Source of the DNA: an uncultured Bacilli bacterium
Lineage (GTDB): Bacteria > Bacillota_I > Bacilli_A > RF39 > UBA660
DNA length: 5,401 nucleotides
NCBI GenBank assembly: GCA_947627525.1
Contig: CANQWJ010000097.1
Location: forward strand, 1-5,401
Direction of reading: 5' to 3'
Below the pieces are notes generated by a model, which was given only the letters and a program-made list of their open reading frames with translations, was not told the origin of the DNA and searched no databases. This document shows, in pieces, positions 1 to 5,401 of the stretch (its first letter is position 1; each line of letters starts with the position of its first letter). The translations under genes were made by a program, and so were the position numbers.

Positions 1-17
1 TATGGGTTATTTTAGTT

Positions 18-70
18 AATTCGAATATCCAAATCAAAACTTTATATCAATTCGAATATCGTTATCAAAA
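18..70. repeat. Pair of 22-bp direct repeats, 31 bp apart
   Basis: Positions 18-39 and 49-70 both read AATTCGAATATC, then three variable bases, then ATCAAAA, so 19 of 22 bases match. The start-to-start distance is 31 bp, close to three helical turns. Each copy contains the palindrome ATTCGAAT. The pair ends 21 bp upstream of the -35 box of the predicted helD promoter, a position where an upstream-binding regulator could sit. They could also be the last units of a longer array running off the left edge. The repeat is seen directly; the regulatory role is inference. Confidence 0.6.
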
Positions 71-91
71 TAAACAAAAGCAATTTAGTAG

Positions 92-120
92 TGGACAAAA
101 CAAAAATTTTGGTGTATAGT
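92..120 (+). promoter_or_regulatory. Predicted sigma-A promoter of helD
   Basis: TGGACA (92-97) and TATAGT (115-120) each match the sigma-70/sigma-A consensus at five of six positions and are separated by exactly 17 bp. Transcription would start near position 127, giving a leader of about 84 nt before the helD start codon. The spacer is A/T-rich. No other pair in the upstream 200 bp fits as well. Confidence 0.6.
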
Positions 121-197
121 TTTTGTTACAGTTGTATTTTATAGCTTGTTAAAAAATTGACGGACTTATTTTATTAAAAGTTCGCTTTTTTGTGTGT

Positions 198-206
198 AAG
201 GGAGGT
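198..206 (+). promoter_or_regulatory. Ribosome binding site that fixes the helD start
   Basis: AAGGGAGGT ends four bases before the ATG at 211. A TTG at 190 is in frame, but it would place this Shine-Dalgarno inside the coding sequence and add seven residues (MCVREVC) unlike the family. An ATG at 207 is out of frame. The start at 211 is therefore preferred. Confidence 0.85.
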
Positions 207-210
207 ATGT

Positions 211-2256
211 ATGAATCTAAGTGAAAAAGAATTACAACAAGAAAAAATTTACTTGGGAATTACGATTGATGTAATTCGTGAAAAAATTTCAAAGTTGGGA
301 CAAGAACTGTATGAACGTGAAGATAAAGTCCAGGAATTCCAAAAATTCATTTGGGATAGTAAAGCTGATATGGATCCAACAGAAATGAAAAACATGGTTC
401 TTTCAAACGATACAGAAGTTATGCTCATGCAAAATAAAGGTAAGTACTTAAATAAATTATATCGCATTCAAGATAATCCTTATTTTGCATCAATTACTTT
501 TGAAGATGAAGAAGAAACAAATAAAATTTATATTGGTATAACCTATGTTGAAGATGAAGAAAATGACATTTATTTAGTCAATGACTGGCGTTCACCAATC
601 TGTTCAATGTTTTATGATTATGAAGTTGGTCCTGCGAAATATCAAGCACCTGGCGGATATGTTGAAGGAAGAATTACTAATAAGCGTCAATTCAACATTA
701 AAGATGGCAAAATAGTTCATATTTTTGATAACAATTTAAGTATAGATGATGAACTATTACAAGAAGTTTTAGCAACTTCATCAAGTGATAAAATGAAAAA
801 CATCGTTAATACTATTCAAAAAGAACAAAATGCTGTTATTCGTAATGCTGATGATAAAAATTTAATTGTTCAAGGAATTGCTGGTAGTGGTAAGACATCG
901 GTTGCCCTTCATCGTATTGCCTTTCTGTTATATAAGATTCCTAATTTGAGTTCAAATAACGTTTTAATCTTTTCACCAAATAAAATCTTTTCTGAATATA
1001 TTTCCAATGTTTTACCAGAACTTGGTGAAGAGAACACGATGCAAACAACTTTCCATGATTTTTTAACGACCTATACCCAAGAATATAAGAGCGTTGAATC
1101 ATTTACAAGTTTTATTGAAAGATATTATAAATATACTGAAAAAAATGAAGAATTAGTAAGATATAAACAGAGTGATCAAGCAATTGATGACTTGAACAAC
1201 TACGTTAAAGATTTATTAAAAAGAATTTGTTTTGTTGAAGGAATTGATAATAAAGATTATTCTATTACCAAAGAAGAATTAGATTATATGTTAAAAGATA
1301 GATATAGTAAAATGCTTCTTTTAGAACGACTTAACTTAATTAGCGAGAAATTATCTGATAATTATTACAATGGTAATAAGTCAAAAGCAAGAAGTATTAA
1401 GTCACAATTAAATAAAATCTTAAATATAAATCTTGATTTTAAAGAAATATATATGGACTTTTTCAAGAGTAAGTTCTTTATAGATAGTTATCAAGGAAGT
1501 ATTACTCAAGAAGAAATTGAAAGAATAGGAAAAGAAAGAGTAATTAGTTATGAAGATGCTTGCCTCTTTGTCTATTTAAAGTCCTTATTACAAGGTTTTG
1601 ACTATCGTGGACTAATTGAACAAGTAGTTATTGATGAAGCCCAAGATTATTCAAAACTACAATATATCATAATTAGAAATATCTTTAAAAAGGCTAATTT
1701 TACAATTTTAGGAGATGTTAATCAAACGATAAATCCATATTATAAATACGATACTTTAGAGACTTTAAATGATGTTTTCAAAACGAGTGTGCGCTACTTA
1801 GAATTAAAAAAGACTTATCGTTCTTCACCAGAAATTATTGAACATACTAATAAAATATTAGGTTTGAATTATGTTTCGGCGATTAGAAGATCGAATAATA
1901 TTCCGGTTCTATTTAGAAATGATATTGATTTAAAAGAGAACATGTTAAAAGATATCAAACATTTACAAAAGAGTAGTAAGAGTATTGCGATTATTACAAA
2001 GACTGATGAAGAGAGCGAATACATCTATGATTTATTAAAACCTGATGTTGAAAATTTATCATTATTGAATTCTAATTCTGTAGGATTTAATAAAGAGATG
2101 GTTGTCATTCCTTCTTATGTAGCGAAAGGTTTAGAGTTTGATTCTGTTATCATTTATACTGATAAAATGAATAAGTATAAGGAAAAAGAAAAATATTTAT
2201 ACTATGTCGCATGTACTCGAAGTCAACATCAACTAATAATATATAATCAAAATTAA
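211..2256 (+). CDS. helD: HelD-type UvrD-like ATPase, RNA polymerase recycling factor
   Basis: The product is 681 residues. HelD proteins of Gram-positive bacteria bind RNA polymerase and use ATP to strip stalled enzyme from nucleic acid so that it can be reused; that role is family knowledge. Residues 1-60 are charged and helical, like the coiled-coil arm that enters the polymerase secondary channel. A DWRSPI motif typical of HelD lies at 125-130. The superfamily 1 helicase core follows in order: Q-motif-like QKEQN (ending near 207), Walker A GIAGSGKT (222-229, Lys228), Walker B DEAQD (475-479), GDVNQTI (501-507), TYRS (535-538), KGLEFD (639-644) and YVACTR (665-670). All key residues are intact. 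At 681 residues it is somewhat shorter than B. subtilis HelD (about 774). It has its own promoter and terminator, so it is probably monocistronic and unrelated to the surface genes downstream. A general UvrD/Rep helicase is unlikely because of the N-terminal arm and DWRSPI. Confidence 0.9.
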   Translation: MNLSEKELQQEKIYLGITIDVIREKISKLGQELYEREDKVQEFQKFIWDSKADMDPTEMKNMVLSNDTEVMLMQNKGKYLNKLYRIQDNPYFASITFEDEEETNKIYIGITYVEDEENDIYLVNDWRSPICSMFYDYEVGPAKYQAPGGYVEGRITNKRQFNIKDGKIVHIFDNNLSIDDELLQEVLATSSSDKMKNIVNTIQKEQNAVIRNADDKNLIVQGIAGSGKTSVALHRIAFLLYKIPNLSSNNVLIFSPNKIFSEYISNVLPELGEENTMQTTFHDFLTTYTQEYKSVESFTSFIERYYKYTEKNEELVRYKQSDQAIDDLNNYVKDLLKRICFVEGIDNKDYSITKEELDYMLKDRYSKMLLLERLNLISEKLSDNYYNGNKSKARSIKSQLNKILNINLDFKEIYMDFFKSKFFIDSYQGSITQEEIERIGKERVISYEDACLFVYLKSLLQGFDYRGLIEQVVIDEAQDYSKLQYIIIRNIFKKANFTILGDVNQTINPYYKYDTLETLNDVFKTSVRYLELKKTYRSSPEIIEHTNKILGLNYVSAIRRSNNIPVLFRNDIDLKENMLKDIKHLQKSSKSIAIITKTDEESEYIYDLLKPDVENLSLLNSNSVGFNKEMVVIPSYVAKGLEFDSVIIYTDKMNKYKEKEKYLYYVACTRSQHQLIIYNQN

Positions 2257-2280
2257 GAAGAGAAGAAATTCTCTTTTTTT
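2255..2280 (+). terminator. Rho-independent terminator of helD
   Basis: AAGAGAA (2258-2264) pairs with TTCTCTT (2269-2275) around a GAAA tetraloop (2265-2268). A seven-base T run (2274-2280) follows directly. The stem can extend outward with A-T pairs into the helD stop codon. Its position immediately after helD separates that gene from the surface-protein operon. Confidence 0.85.
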
Positions 2281-2325
2281 GTAGGAAATTAAAAAGATAG
2301 GGGTAATTATATTATTGATGGTAAT

Positions 2326-2335
2326 AAAAGGAGGT
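2326..2335 (+). promoter_or_regulatory. Strong ribosome binding site with unusually short spacing
   Basis: AAAAGGAGGT is close to a full anti-Shine-Dalgarno match, but only three bases (TCT) separate GGAGG from the ATG at 2338, shorter than the usual 5-9. The next in-frame ATG (2359) would remove the Lys/Arg cluster that begins the signal peptide, so 2338 remains the better start. Confidence 0.75.
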
Positions 2336-2337
2336 CT

Positions 2338-3828
2338 ATGAAGAGAAAAATACTATTGATGATATTAATTTTATCGATATTTATGGGGTTAAAGATTGAT
2401 GTTTATGCTAGTAGTTATTCTGATAAGTTTTATATTTCAGATGTTATTGAGGGAATAAGTTATGCCAAAGTTAAGAATGGTAAAACGGAGTATCGTCAGG
2501 CAAAGTTTAAGAGGCGTTCGTCTGATAATAAAGTAGTTTATTGTATTGAACCATTTGTCAATATGGCTGAAAACACTAATTATAAAGGATATGATACCAA
2601 CTACGAAAAAGTTTTAAGCATGTCTAAAAGCGTATGGAAAAGAGTTAGTTTGCTAGCTTATTATGGTTATAATTATAAGAAAGATGATATTGATCATAGT
2701 GCTGATAAATGGTATCCTATTACCCAAATAATGATATGGAAAACAATTGATAAAAATGCTACTTTTTATTGGACTGATACCTATGAAGGAAAGAAAGTAA
2801 CTAAATATACCAAGGAAATGGAAGAGATAGAAAAATTAGTCAAAAATCATGATAAGAAACCATCTTTCGATGGCGATAATATAGATATGTCAATATCTAC
2901 AACACTCACTTTAAAAGATGAAAATGAAGTTTTAAGTAATTATAAAATTTCTAATAGTAATGGACTAGATGCTAAAATAGATGGCAATAATTTAATAATT
3001 AATAGTAAAGATACAATTCAAAATATTGATATTGAATTAGTGAAAAAGGATACTACTTATAAAACAGTCCCTATTGTGTATGTCAGTGATAGTTATCAAA
3101 ATGTTTTATCAGTTGGAAGTTATACAAGTATTAATAGTAGTCTAAATATTAGTATTGATAGTGGTTCTATCAAAATAGTTAAACAAGATGCTGATACTAA
3201 TAGTATTACTCCTTCGGGTGAAGGTAAATTAATTGGGACAATATTTGAAGTTAGAAATGAAAATGGTGACGTTGTTGGTGAAATAACAATAGGTGAAGAT
3301 AATACAGGAATTTTAAAAGATTTAAAATATGGCAAATACACTATTAAAGAAAAGGAAAGTGGACAAGGATACATTCTTGATGACAAAGAATATGAAGTAA
3401 CAATAGATAGTAATAATAAAACAATAGAATTAGTTTTAACTAATGAGATAATTAAGAAAAAAATTCGCCTTCATAAGTATTTTCAAGCTGAAAATAATAA
3501 GAAATTGGTCGAAGAAAATATAACTTTTCAAATTATTGATAGTAATGATCAAGTCTATTGTGAAGTAACAACTAATGAATATGGAGAAATAGAATTAGAA
3601 CTACCATATGGTAAATATGTTGTAAAACAAAAGAATACGACGGCAGGTTATGCTAAAGTTGATGATTTTGAGATCGTTGTTGATGAAAATGCACCTGATG
3701 TTATGGAATATTATTTAAATGATTTAAAATTGCCAGATACTTATGATTATAACTATAATAATTTGTTTATTTCTTCAATGCTTGGATGTATTACCCTTCT
3801 TTGTTGGAAATTAAAATATGCGAAGTAG
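2338..3828 (+). CDS. Thioester-domain (TQXA) surface protein with two Cna-B/SpaA-like domains and LPDTY sorting signal
   Basis: The product is 496 residues and is predicted to be secreted, wall-anchored and probably adhesive. Residues 1-24 form a signal peptide (KRK, hydrophobic core, likely cleavage after VYA). Residues of about 36-160 match thioester domains: Cys69 in VYCIEPF and Gln130 in ITQIMIW are the expected cross-linking pair. In known family members this bond captures host amines. A beta-rich linker (about 170-275, starting KKPSF) follows. The first Cna-B/SpaA-like domain (276-372) has Lys282, E-box Glu338 (YTIKE) and Asn369, the full set for a Lys-Asn isopeptide bond. The second (about 373-463) has Lys380 and Asn461 but Gln431 (YVVKQ) in place of the catalytic Glu. 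The C-terminus is LPDTY (465-469), a short membrane segment (476-490) and a Lys-rich tail, which is a sortase signal without the usual Gly. It overlaps the sortase gene by 11 bp. No pilin backbone or pilin Lys motif is visible, so a single-chain adhesin is the simplest reading. The host ligand is unknown. Confidence 0.88.
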   Translation: MKRKILLMILILSIFMGLKIDVYASSYSDKFYISDVIEGISYAKVKNGKTEYRQAKFKRRSSDNKVVYCIEPFVNMAENTNYKGYDTNYEKVLSMSKSVWKRVSLLAYYGYNYKKDDIDHSADKWYPITQIMIWKTIDKNATFYWTDTYEGKKVTKYTKEMEEIEKLVKNHDKKPSFDGDNIDMSISTTLTLKDENEVLSNYKISNSNGLDAKIDGNNLIINSKDTIQNIDIELVKKDTTYKTVPIVYVSDSYQNVLSVGSYTSINSSLNISIDSGSIKIVKQDADTNSITPSGEGKLIGTIFEVRNENGDVVGEITIGEDNTGILKDLKYGKYTIKEKESGQGYILDDKEYEVTIDSNNKTIELVLTNEIIKKKIRLHKYFQAENNKKLVEENITFQIIDSNDQVYCEVTTNEYGEIELELPYGKYVVKQKNTTAGYAKVDDFEIVVDENAPDVMEYYLNDLKLPDTYDYNYNNLFISSMLGCITLLCWKLKYAK

Positions 3829-4411
3829 TTATCTTGAATTAATTATTTTTACTTTGTGTATCATTACTTTTTCCTTTGTTATTAAAACAGAAGTAGATGC
3901 TTTAAAGATAAAAGATGAAATGAAAATAGAGAATGAGAGTATTAATTATCTTTTTAAAGAAGAAACAGGAACACCTAATATAAAAGAAGAAGAAACACCT
4001 AAAAAAGTTATTAACTATGAAATTATTTTAGATATTCCTAAAATAAATTTGCGAAAAGGGATTTTAAAAAAAGAGGATAAAGATAATAACATTGATAAGA
4101 ACGTCACAATCTTAAAAGAATCTGTTTATCCCAATGAAAAAGGTAATATCTACATTGCAGCTCATTCTGGTAATGGTAGTAAATCATTTTTCAATGATTT
4201 AGTTAAACTTCAAGTACAAGATGAAGCCTATTTGCATTACCAAAAAGTTAAATATGTCTATAGAGTTTCTAAAATTGAATATTTGAATAAAAGAGAATCA
4301 GTTTCCATAATGACTTGTACTGATGAAGATTATCTCTTCTTAATAACTTGTAGTCAAAAATATAAAAATAAATATTTAATTATTACACTAAATAAAGAAA
4401 CAGAAAATTAA
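3818..4411 (+). CDS. Small membrane-anchored sortase, probably partner of the upstream surface protein
   Basis: The product is 197 residues. Sortases are extracellular transpeptidases that cut a C-terminal sorting motif and attach the protein to the cell wall. Residues 5-25 form an N-terminal membrane anchor. An acidic, Pro-containing stalk (about 28-65) follows. The sortase fold then begins with EIILDIPKINL, continues with the catalytic His116 in AAHSG and ends with the catalytic Cys178 in LFLITCS. The usual Arg seven or so residues after Cys is absent: the aligned stretch NKYLII has Lys185 and no Arg follows. A second Cys (167) sits in MTCTDED but does not fit the TLxTC position. Size and layout resemble class D or an unassigned class; I cannot place it firmly. 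The start overlaps the previous gene by 11 bp with only a weak GGAAA (3806-3810) upstream, which suggests translational coupling. Likely substrate: the LPDTY protein just upstream (inference). Confidence 0.87.
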   Translation: MRSSYLELIIFTLCIITFSFVIKTEVDALKIKDEMKIENESINYLFKEETGTPNIKEEETPKKVINYEIILDIPKINLRKGILKKEDKDNNIDKNVTILKESVYPNEKGNIYIAAHSGNGSKSFFNDLVKLQVQDEAYLHYQKVKYVYRVSKIEYLNKRESVSIMTCTDEDYLFLITCSQKYKNKYLIITLNKETEN

Positions 4412-4433
4412 ATTAATTCTGTTTCTTTTTTTT
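4394..4433 (+). terminator. Rho-independent terminator of the surface protein-sortase operon
   Basis: AAAGAAACAGAA (4394-4405) pairs perfectly with TTCTGTTTCTTT (4417-4428) across an 11-base A/T loop. A run of eight T (4426-4433) closes it. The left arm lies inside the last sortase codons (Lys-Glu-Thr-Glu) and the stop codon lies in the loop. It isolates the following gene as a separate transcription unit. Confidence 0.88.
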
Positions 4434-4465
4434 AATATATATAATAAAATATTAGTTATATATGT

Positions 4466-4480
4466 ATGTCGAAAAATGTC
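4466..4480. promoter_or_regulatory. Possible regulator site: ATGTC direct repeat with a Spo0A-box-like heptamer
   Basis: ATGTC occurs at 4466-4470 and 4476-4480, exactly 10 bp (one helical turn) apart, and a third copy in inverted orientation (GACAT, 4505-4509) overlaps the -35 box of the downstream promoter. The first copy lies in TGTCGAA (4467-4473), identical to the core of the Spo0A box of spore formers. TCGAAAAA is also repeated (4469-4476 and 4481-4488). The sites are short and A-rich, so chance is a real alternative. Nothing here proves that the organism has Spo0A. Confidence 0.25.
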
Positions 4481-4502
4481 TCGAAAAAATATTAAAAAAA
4501 TC

Positions 4503-4534
4503 TTGACATTAACCCGGGGGGGGGGATGTATTAT
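4503..4534 (+). promoter_or_regulatory. Predicted phase-variable promoter of the beta-helix protein gene
   Basis: A perfect -35 box TTGACA (4503-4508) and a -10 box TATTAT (4529-4534, five of six consensus bases) flank a 20-bp spacer, half of which is a run of ten G. The optimum spacing for sigma-A is 17 bp, which would be reached with seven G; the present length should be weak or off. No better -10 lies at 16-19 bp. Transcription would begin near 4541, leaving a leader of about 72 nt. It sits between a strong terminator and a gene with no other promoter. The boxes and tract are seen directly; switching is inferred from analogous promoters such as Neisseria porA. Confidence 0.7.
4516..4525. 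repeat. Homopolymeric G10 tract in the promoter spacer
   Basis: Ten consecutive G residues follow CCC (4513-4515). No comparable G or C run occurs elsewhere in this AT-rich window, and a run this long by chance would be expected well under once per genome. Homopolymer tracts of this length change by slipped-strand mispairing during replication. Confidence 0.9.
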
Positions 4535-4548
4535 ATGTTTGAAATATT

Positions 4549-4602
4549 TAAGAAAGGAGAAAGCCTTAACAACTTATGATTATGAAGTTATATAAGAAAG
4601 GA
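4549..4602 (+). promoter_or_regulatory. mRNA leader with two Shine-Dalgarno-like copies
   Basis: TAAGAAAGGA occurs twice, at 4549-4558 and 4593-4602. The second copy (AAAGGAAG) is 9-10 bases before the ATG at 4613 and is the working ribosome binding site. The first (GAAAGGAGA, 4552-4560) has no start codon within reach and lies about 10 bases after the predicted transcript 5' end. That placement resembles the STAB-SD element of Bacillus thuringiensis cry3A, where ribosome binding near the 5' end protects mRNA. The repeat is seen; the stabiliser role is inference. Confidence 0.4.
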
Positions 4603-4612
4603 AGATGATAAT

Positions 4613-5362
4613 ATGAAAAAATTGAAATTAATGATATTCGCAATAATAGCAAGTATACTATTCGTACCAGCATTAAGTGTTTCGGCAGATGAAGAAAAAT
4701 CAGCAAGTACTTTTGAAAACTTCAAGAGTTATGTTAATAGTGCTACCGACGGAGATGTGATTAAATTGACACAAAGTATCACAAATGCTGAGGCTCTTAC
4801 TATTAAAAAATCAATTACTATTGATTTAAATGGACAGACTTATGAAGGATCTGCATCTGCAGCTGACAAGTATTCTTTGCTTACGATTACAGGACAAGGA
4901 GTAGAAGTAACAATCAAGGATAGTGGATCAAATGGAAAAATTCAAACAAAAGATACAGCAGTAAATTCTAAAATTATTAGATTGCTAGACCATGCAAAAT
5001 TAACATTTATTAGTGGTACAGTTGCTAATAATGGTAAAGGTATGGTTGGAATTTCCGTAGAAGGTGAATCTAGTTTAGTGATGAATGGTACTGCTAAAGT
5101 ATCAATGACAGCTAGATCAAATAATGGAAGAACTTATGGAATTAACATTGTATCTGGTACTGTTGACATTCAAAATGGTGCTACTGTCGAATCTAGTGAT
5201 CCTATAGGAGAAGCCGTTAGTGTAAAAGATACATTAACTTTAAATGGTGGAACAATTAAATCTACTAATGGTACTGCTATTAGTACTACTATGGGTAAAG
5301 ATGTAACGGTTACAATTAATTCTGGTTGTGTAGTTGTAAATGATGTGAGACCAAAAAAATAA
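4613..5362 (+). CDS. Secreted protein with predicted parallel beta-helix repeats
   Basis: The product is 249 residues. Residues 1-25 form a signal peptide (KKLK, hydrophobic core, likely cleavage after SVSA). The mature part opens with an acidic stretch and then FENFKSYVNSATDGDVIKL and SITIDLNGQTYEG, a pattern common at the start of secreted pectate-lyase-like beta-helix proteins. It continues with short strands rich in Val, Ile, Thr, Asn and Gly at irregular intervals of roughly 20-25 residues: VTIKDSGSNG, LTFISGTV, LVMNGTAKV, VDIQNGATV, LTLNGGTI, VTINSG. No catalytic set for a polysaccharide lyase is recognisable, so a surface or binding role is as likely as an enzyme; the function is unknown. 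There is no LPxTG-like signal, membrane segment or wall-binding domain, so it appears to be released. It ends abruptly in VRPKK with a single Cys239, and it may be a short or truncated member of a longer family. Its promoter contains the G10 tract, so expression is predicted to vary between cells. No terminator is visible before the window ends. Confidence 0.8.
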   Translation: MKKLKLMIFAIIASILFVPALSVSADEEKSASTFENFKSYVNSATDGDVIKLTQSITNAEALTIKKSITIDLNGQTYEGSASAADKYSLLTITGQGVEVTIKDSGSNGKIQTKDTAVNSKIIRLLDHAKLTFISGTVANNGKGMVGISVEGESSLVMNGTAKVSMTARSNNGRTYGINIVSGTVDIQNGATVESSDPIGEAVSVKDTLTLNGGTIKSTNGTAISTTMGKDVTVTINSGCVVVNDVRPKK

Positions 5363-5401
5363 AAAAATTAAAATGATATGATATAGTAAAAATGTTAATT
5401 G

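Noticed and set aside
176..191. Small hairpin AAAAG-TTCG-CTTTT followed by T residues in the helD leader
   Set aside because: It has only five base pairs, four of them A-T, too weak for a terminator or attenuator, although it sits just before the ribosome binding site.
249..467. Open frame of 72 codons on the - strand
   Set aside because: It lies entirely inside helD, has no ribosome binding site worth noting, and helD has intact family motifs in the other strand.
2281..2325. Possible -10 (TATATT, 2308-2313) for the surface-protein operon
   Set aside because: No acceptable -35 lies 16-19 bp upstream; the operon needs a promoter here, but I cannot place it with confidence.
3120..3386. Open frame of 88 codons on the - strand
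   Set aside because: It is antisense to the first Cna-B-like domain; its hydrophobic, Ser/Pro-rich translation is what the reverse of this AT-rich beta-strand code gives.
4440..4445. TATAAT just after the sortase terminator
   Set aside because: The -35 position at 17 bp reads TTCTGT and falls inside the terminator stem; the TTGACA promoter downstream is far better.
4475..4510. AATGTC and GACATT as ends of an invertible promoter segment
   Set aside because: The arms are only six bases, far shorter than recombinase-inverted repeats, and no invertase gene is in the window.
4576..4608. Ten-codon upstream frame (MIMKLYKKGR) overlapping the ribosome binding site of the last gene
   Set aside because: Its nearest Shine-Dalgarno-like sequence (4553-4559) is 16 bases upstream, too far for efficient initiation, and the composition is unremarkable.
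1..5401. CRISPR array, tRNA, rRNA, insertion sequence or prophage genes
   Set aside because: No regularly spaced repeats, cloverleaf, rRNA-like segment, transposase or phage gene is visible on either strand.

Overview
The window is AT-rich DNA, with G+C clearly below 35% by eye. It carries four genes on the + strand with strong AGGAGG-type ribosome binding sites, which fits a low-GC Bacillota (Firmicutes), class Bacilli or a neighbouring gut lineage. A sortase, a thioester/Cna-B surface protein and a HelD-type helicase point the same way. All seven Trp codons in the two largest genes are TGG and no TGA lies in frame, so the standard bacterial code is more likely than the Mycoplasma code. I cannot name a genus or species from the sequence.

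Layout: bases 1-210 hold two direct repeats 31 bp apart and a good sigma-A-like promoter (TGGACA, 17 bp, TATAGT) that drives helD (211-2256). helD encodes a UvrD-like ATPase of the RNA-polymerase-recycling family and ends in a compact hairpin terminator. After an 81-bp gap comes a two-gene operon. Its first gene is a secreted, wall-anchored thioester-domain protein with two Cna-B/SpaA-like domains and an LPDTY sorting signal (2338-3828). Its second gene is a small sortase (3818-4411) that overlaps the first by 11 bp. A strong terminator begins inside the last sortase codons. A 201-bp regulatory gap then leads to a secreted protein with repeats resembling a parallel beta-helix (4613-5362).

The sortase probably anchors the surface protein encoded just upstream. 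Both members of the pair are divergent: the sorting motif lacks the usual Gly after Thr, and the sortase has Lys where the catalytic Arg is expected. The last gene is a separate transcription unit.

The most striking feature is a run of ten G residues exactly between a perfect -35 box (TTGACA) and a -10 box (TATTAT) upstream of the last gene. The spacer is 20 bp, and loss of three G would give the optimal 17 bp. This is the architecture of a slipped-strand phase-variable promoter, so the secreted protein is predicted to be switched or tuned by changes in tract length. The same promoter region has spaced ATGTC half-sites, one inside a Spo0A-box-like heptamer, and a leader with two Shine-Dalgarno-like copies.
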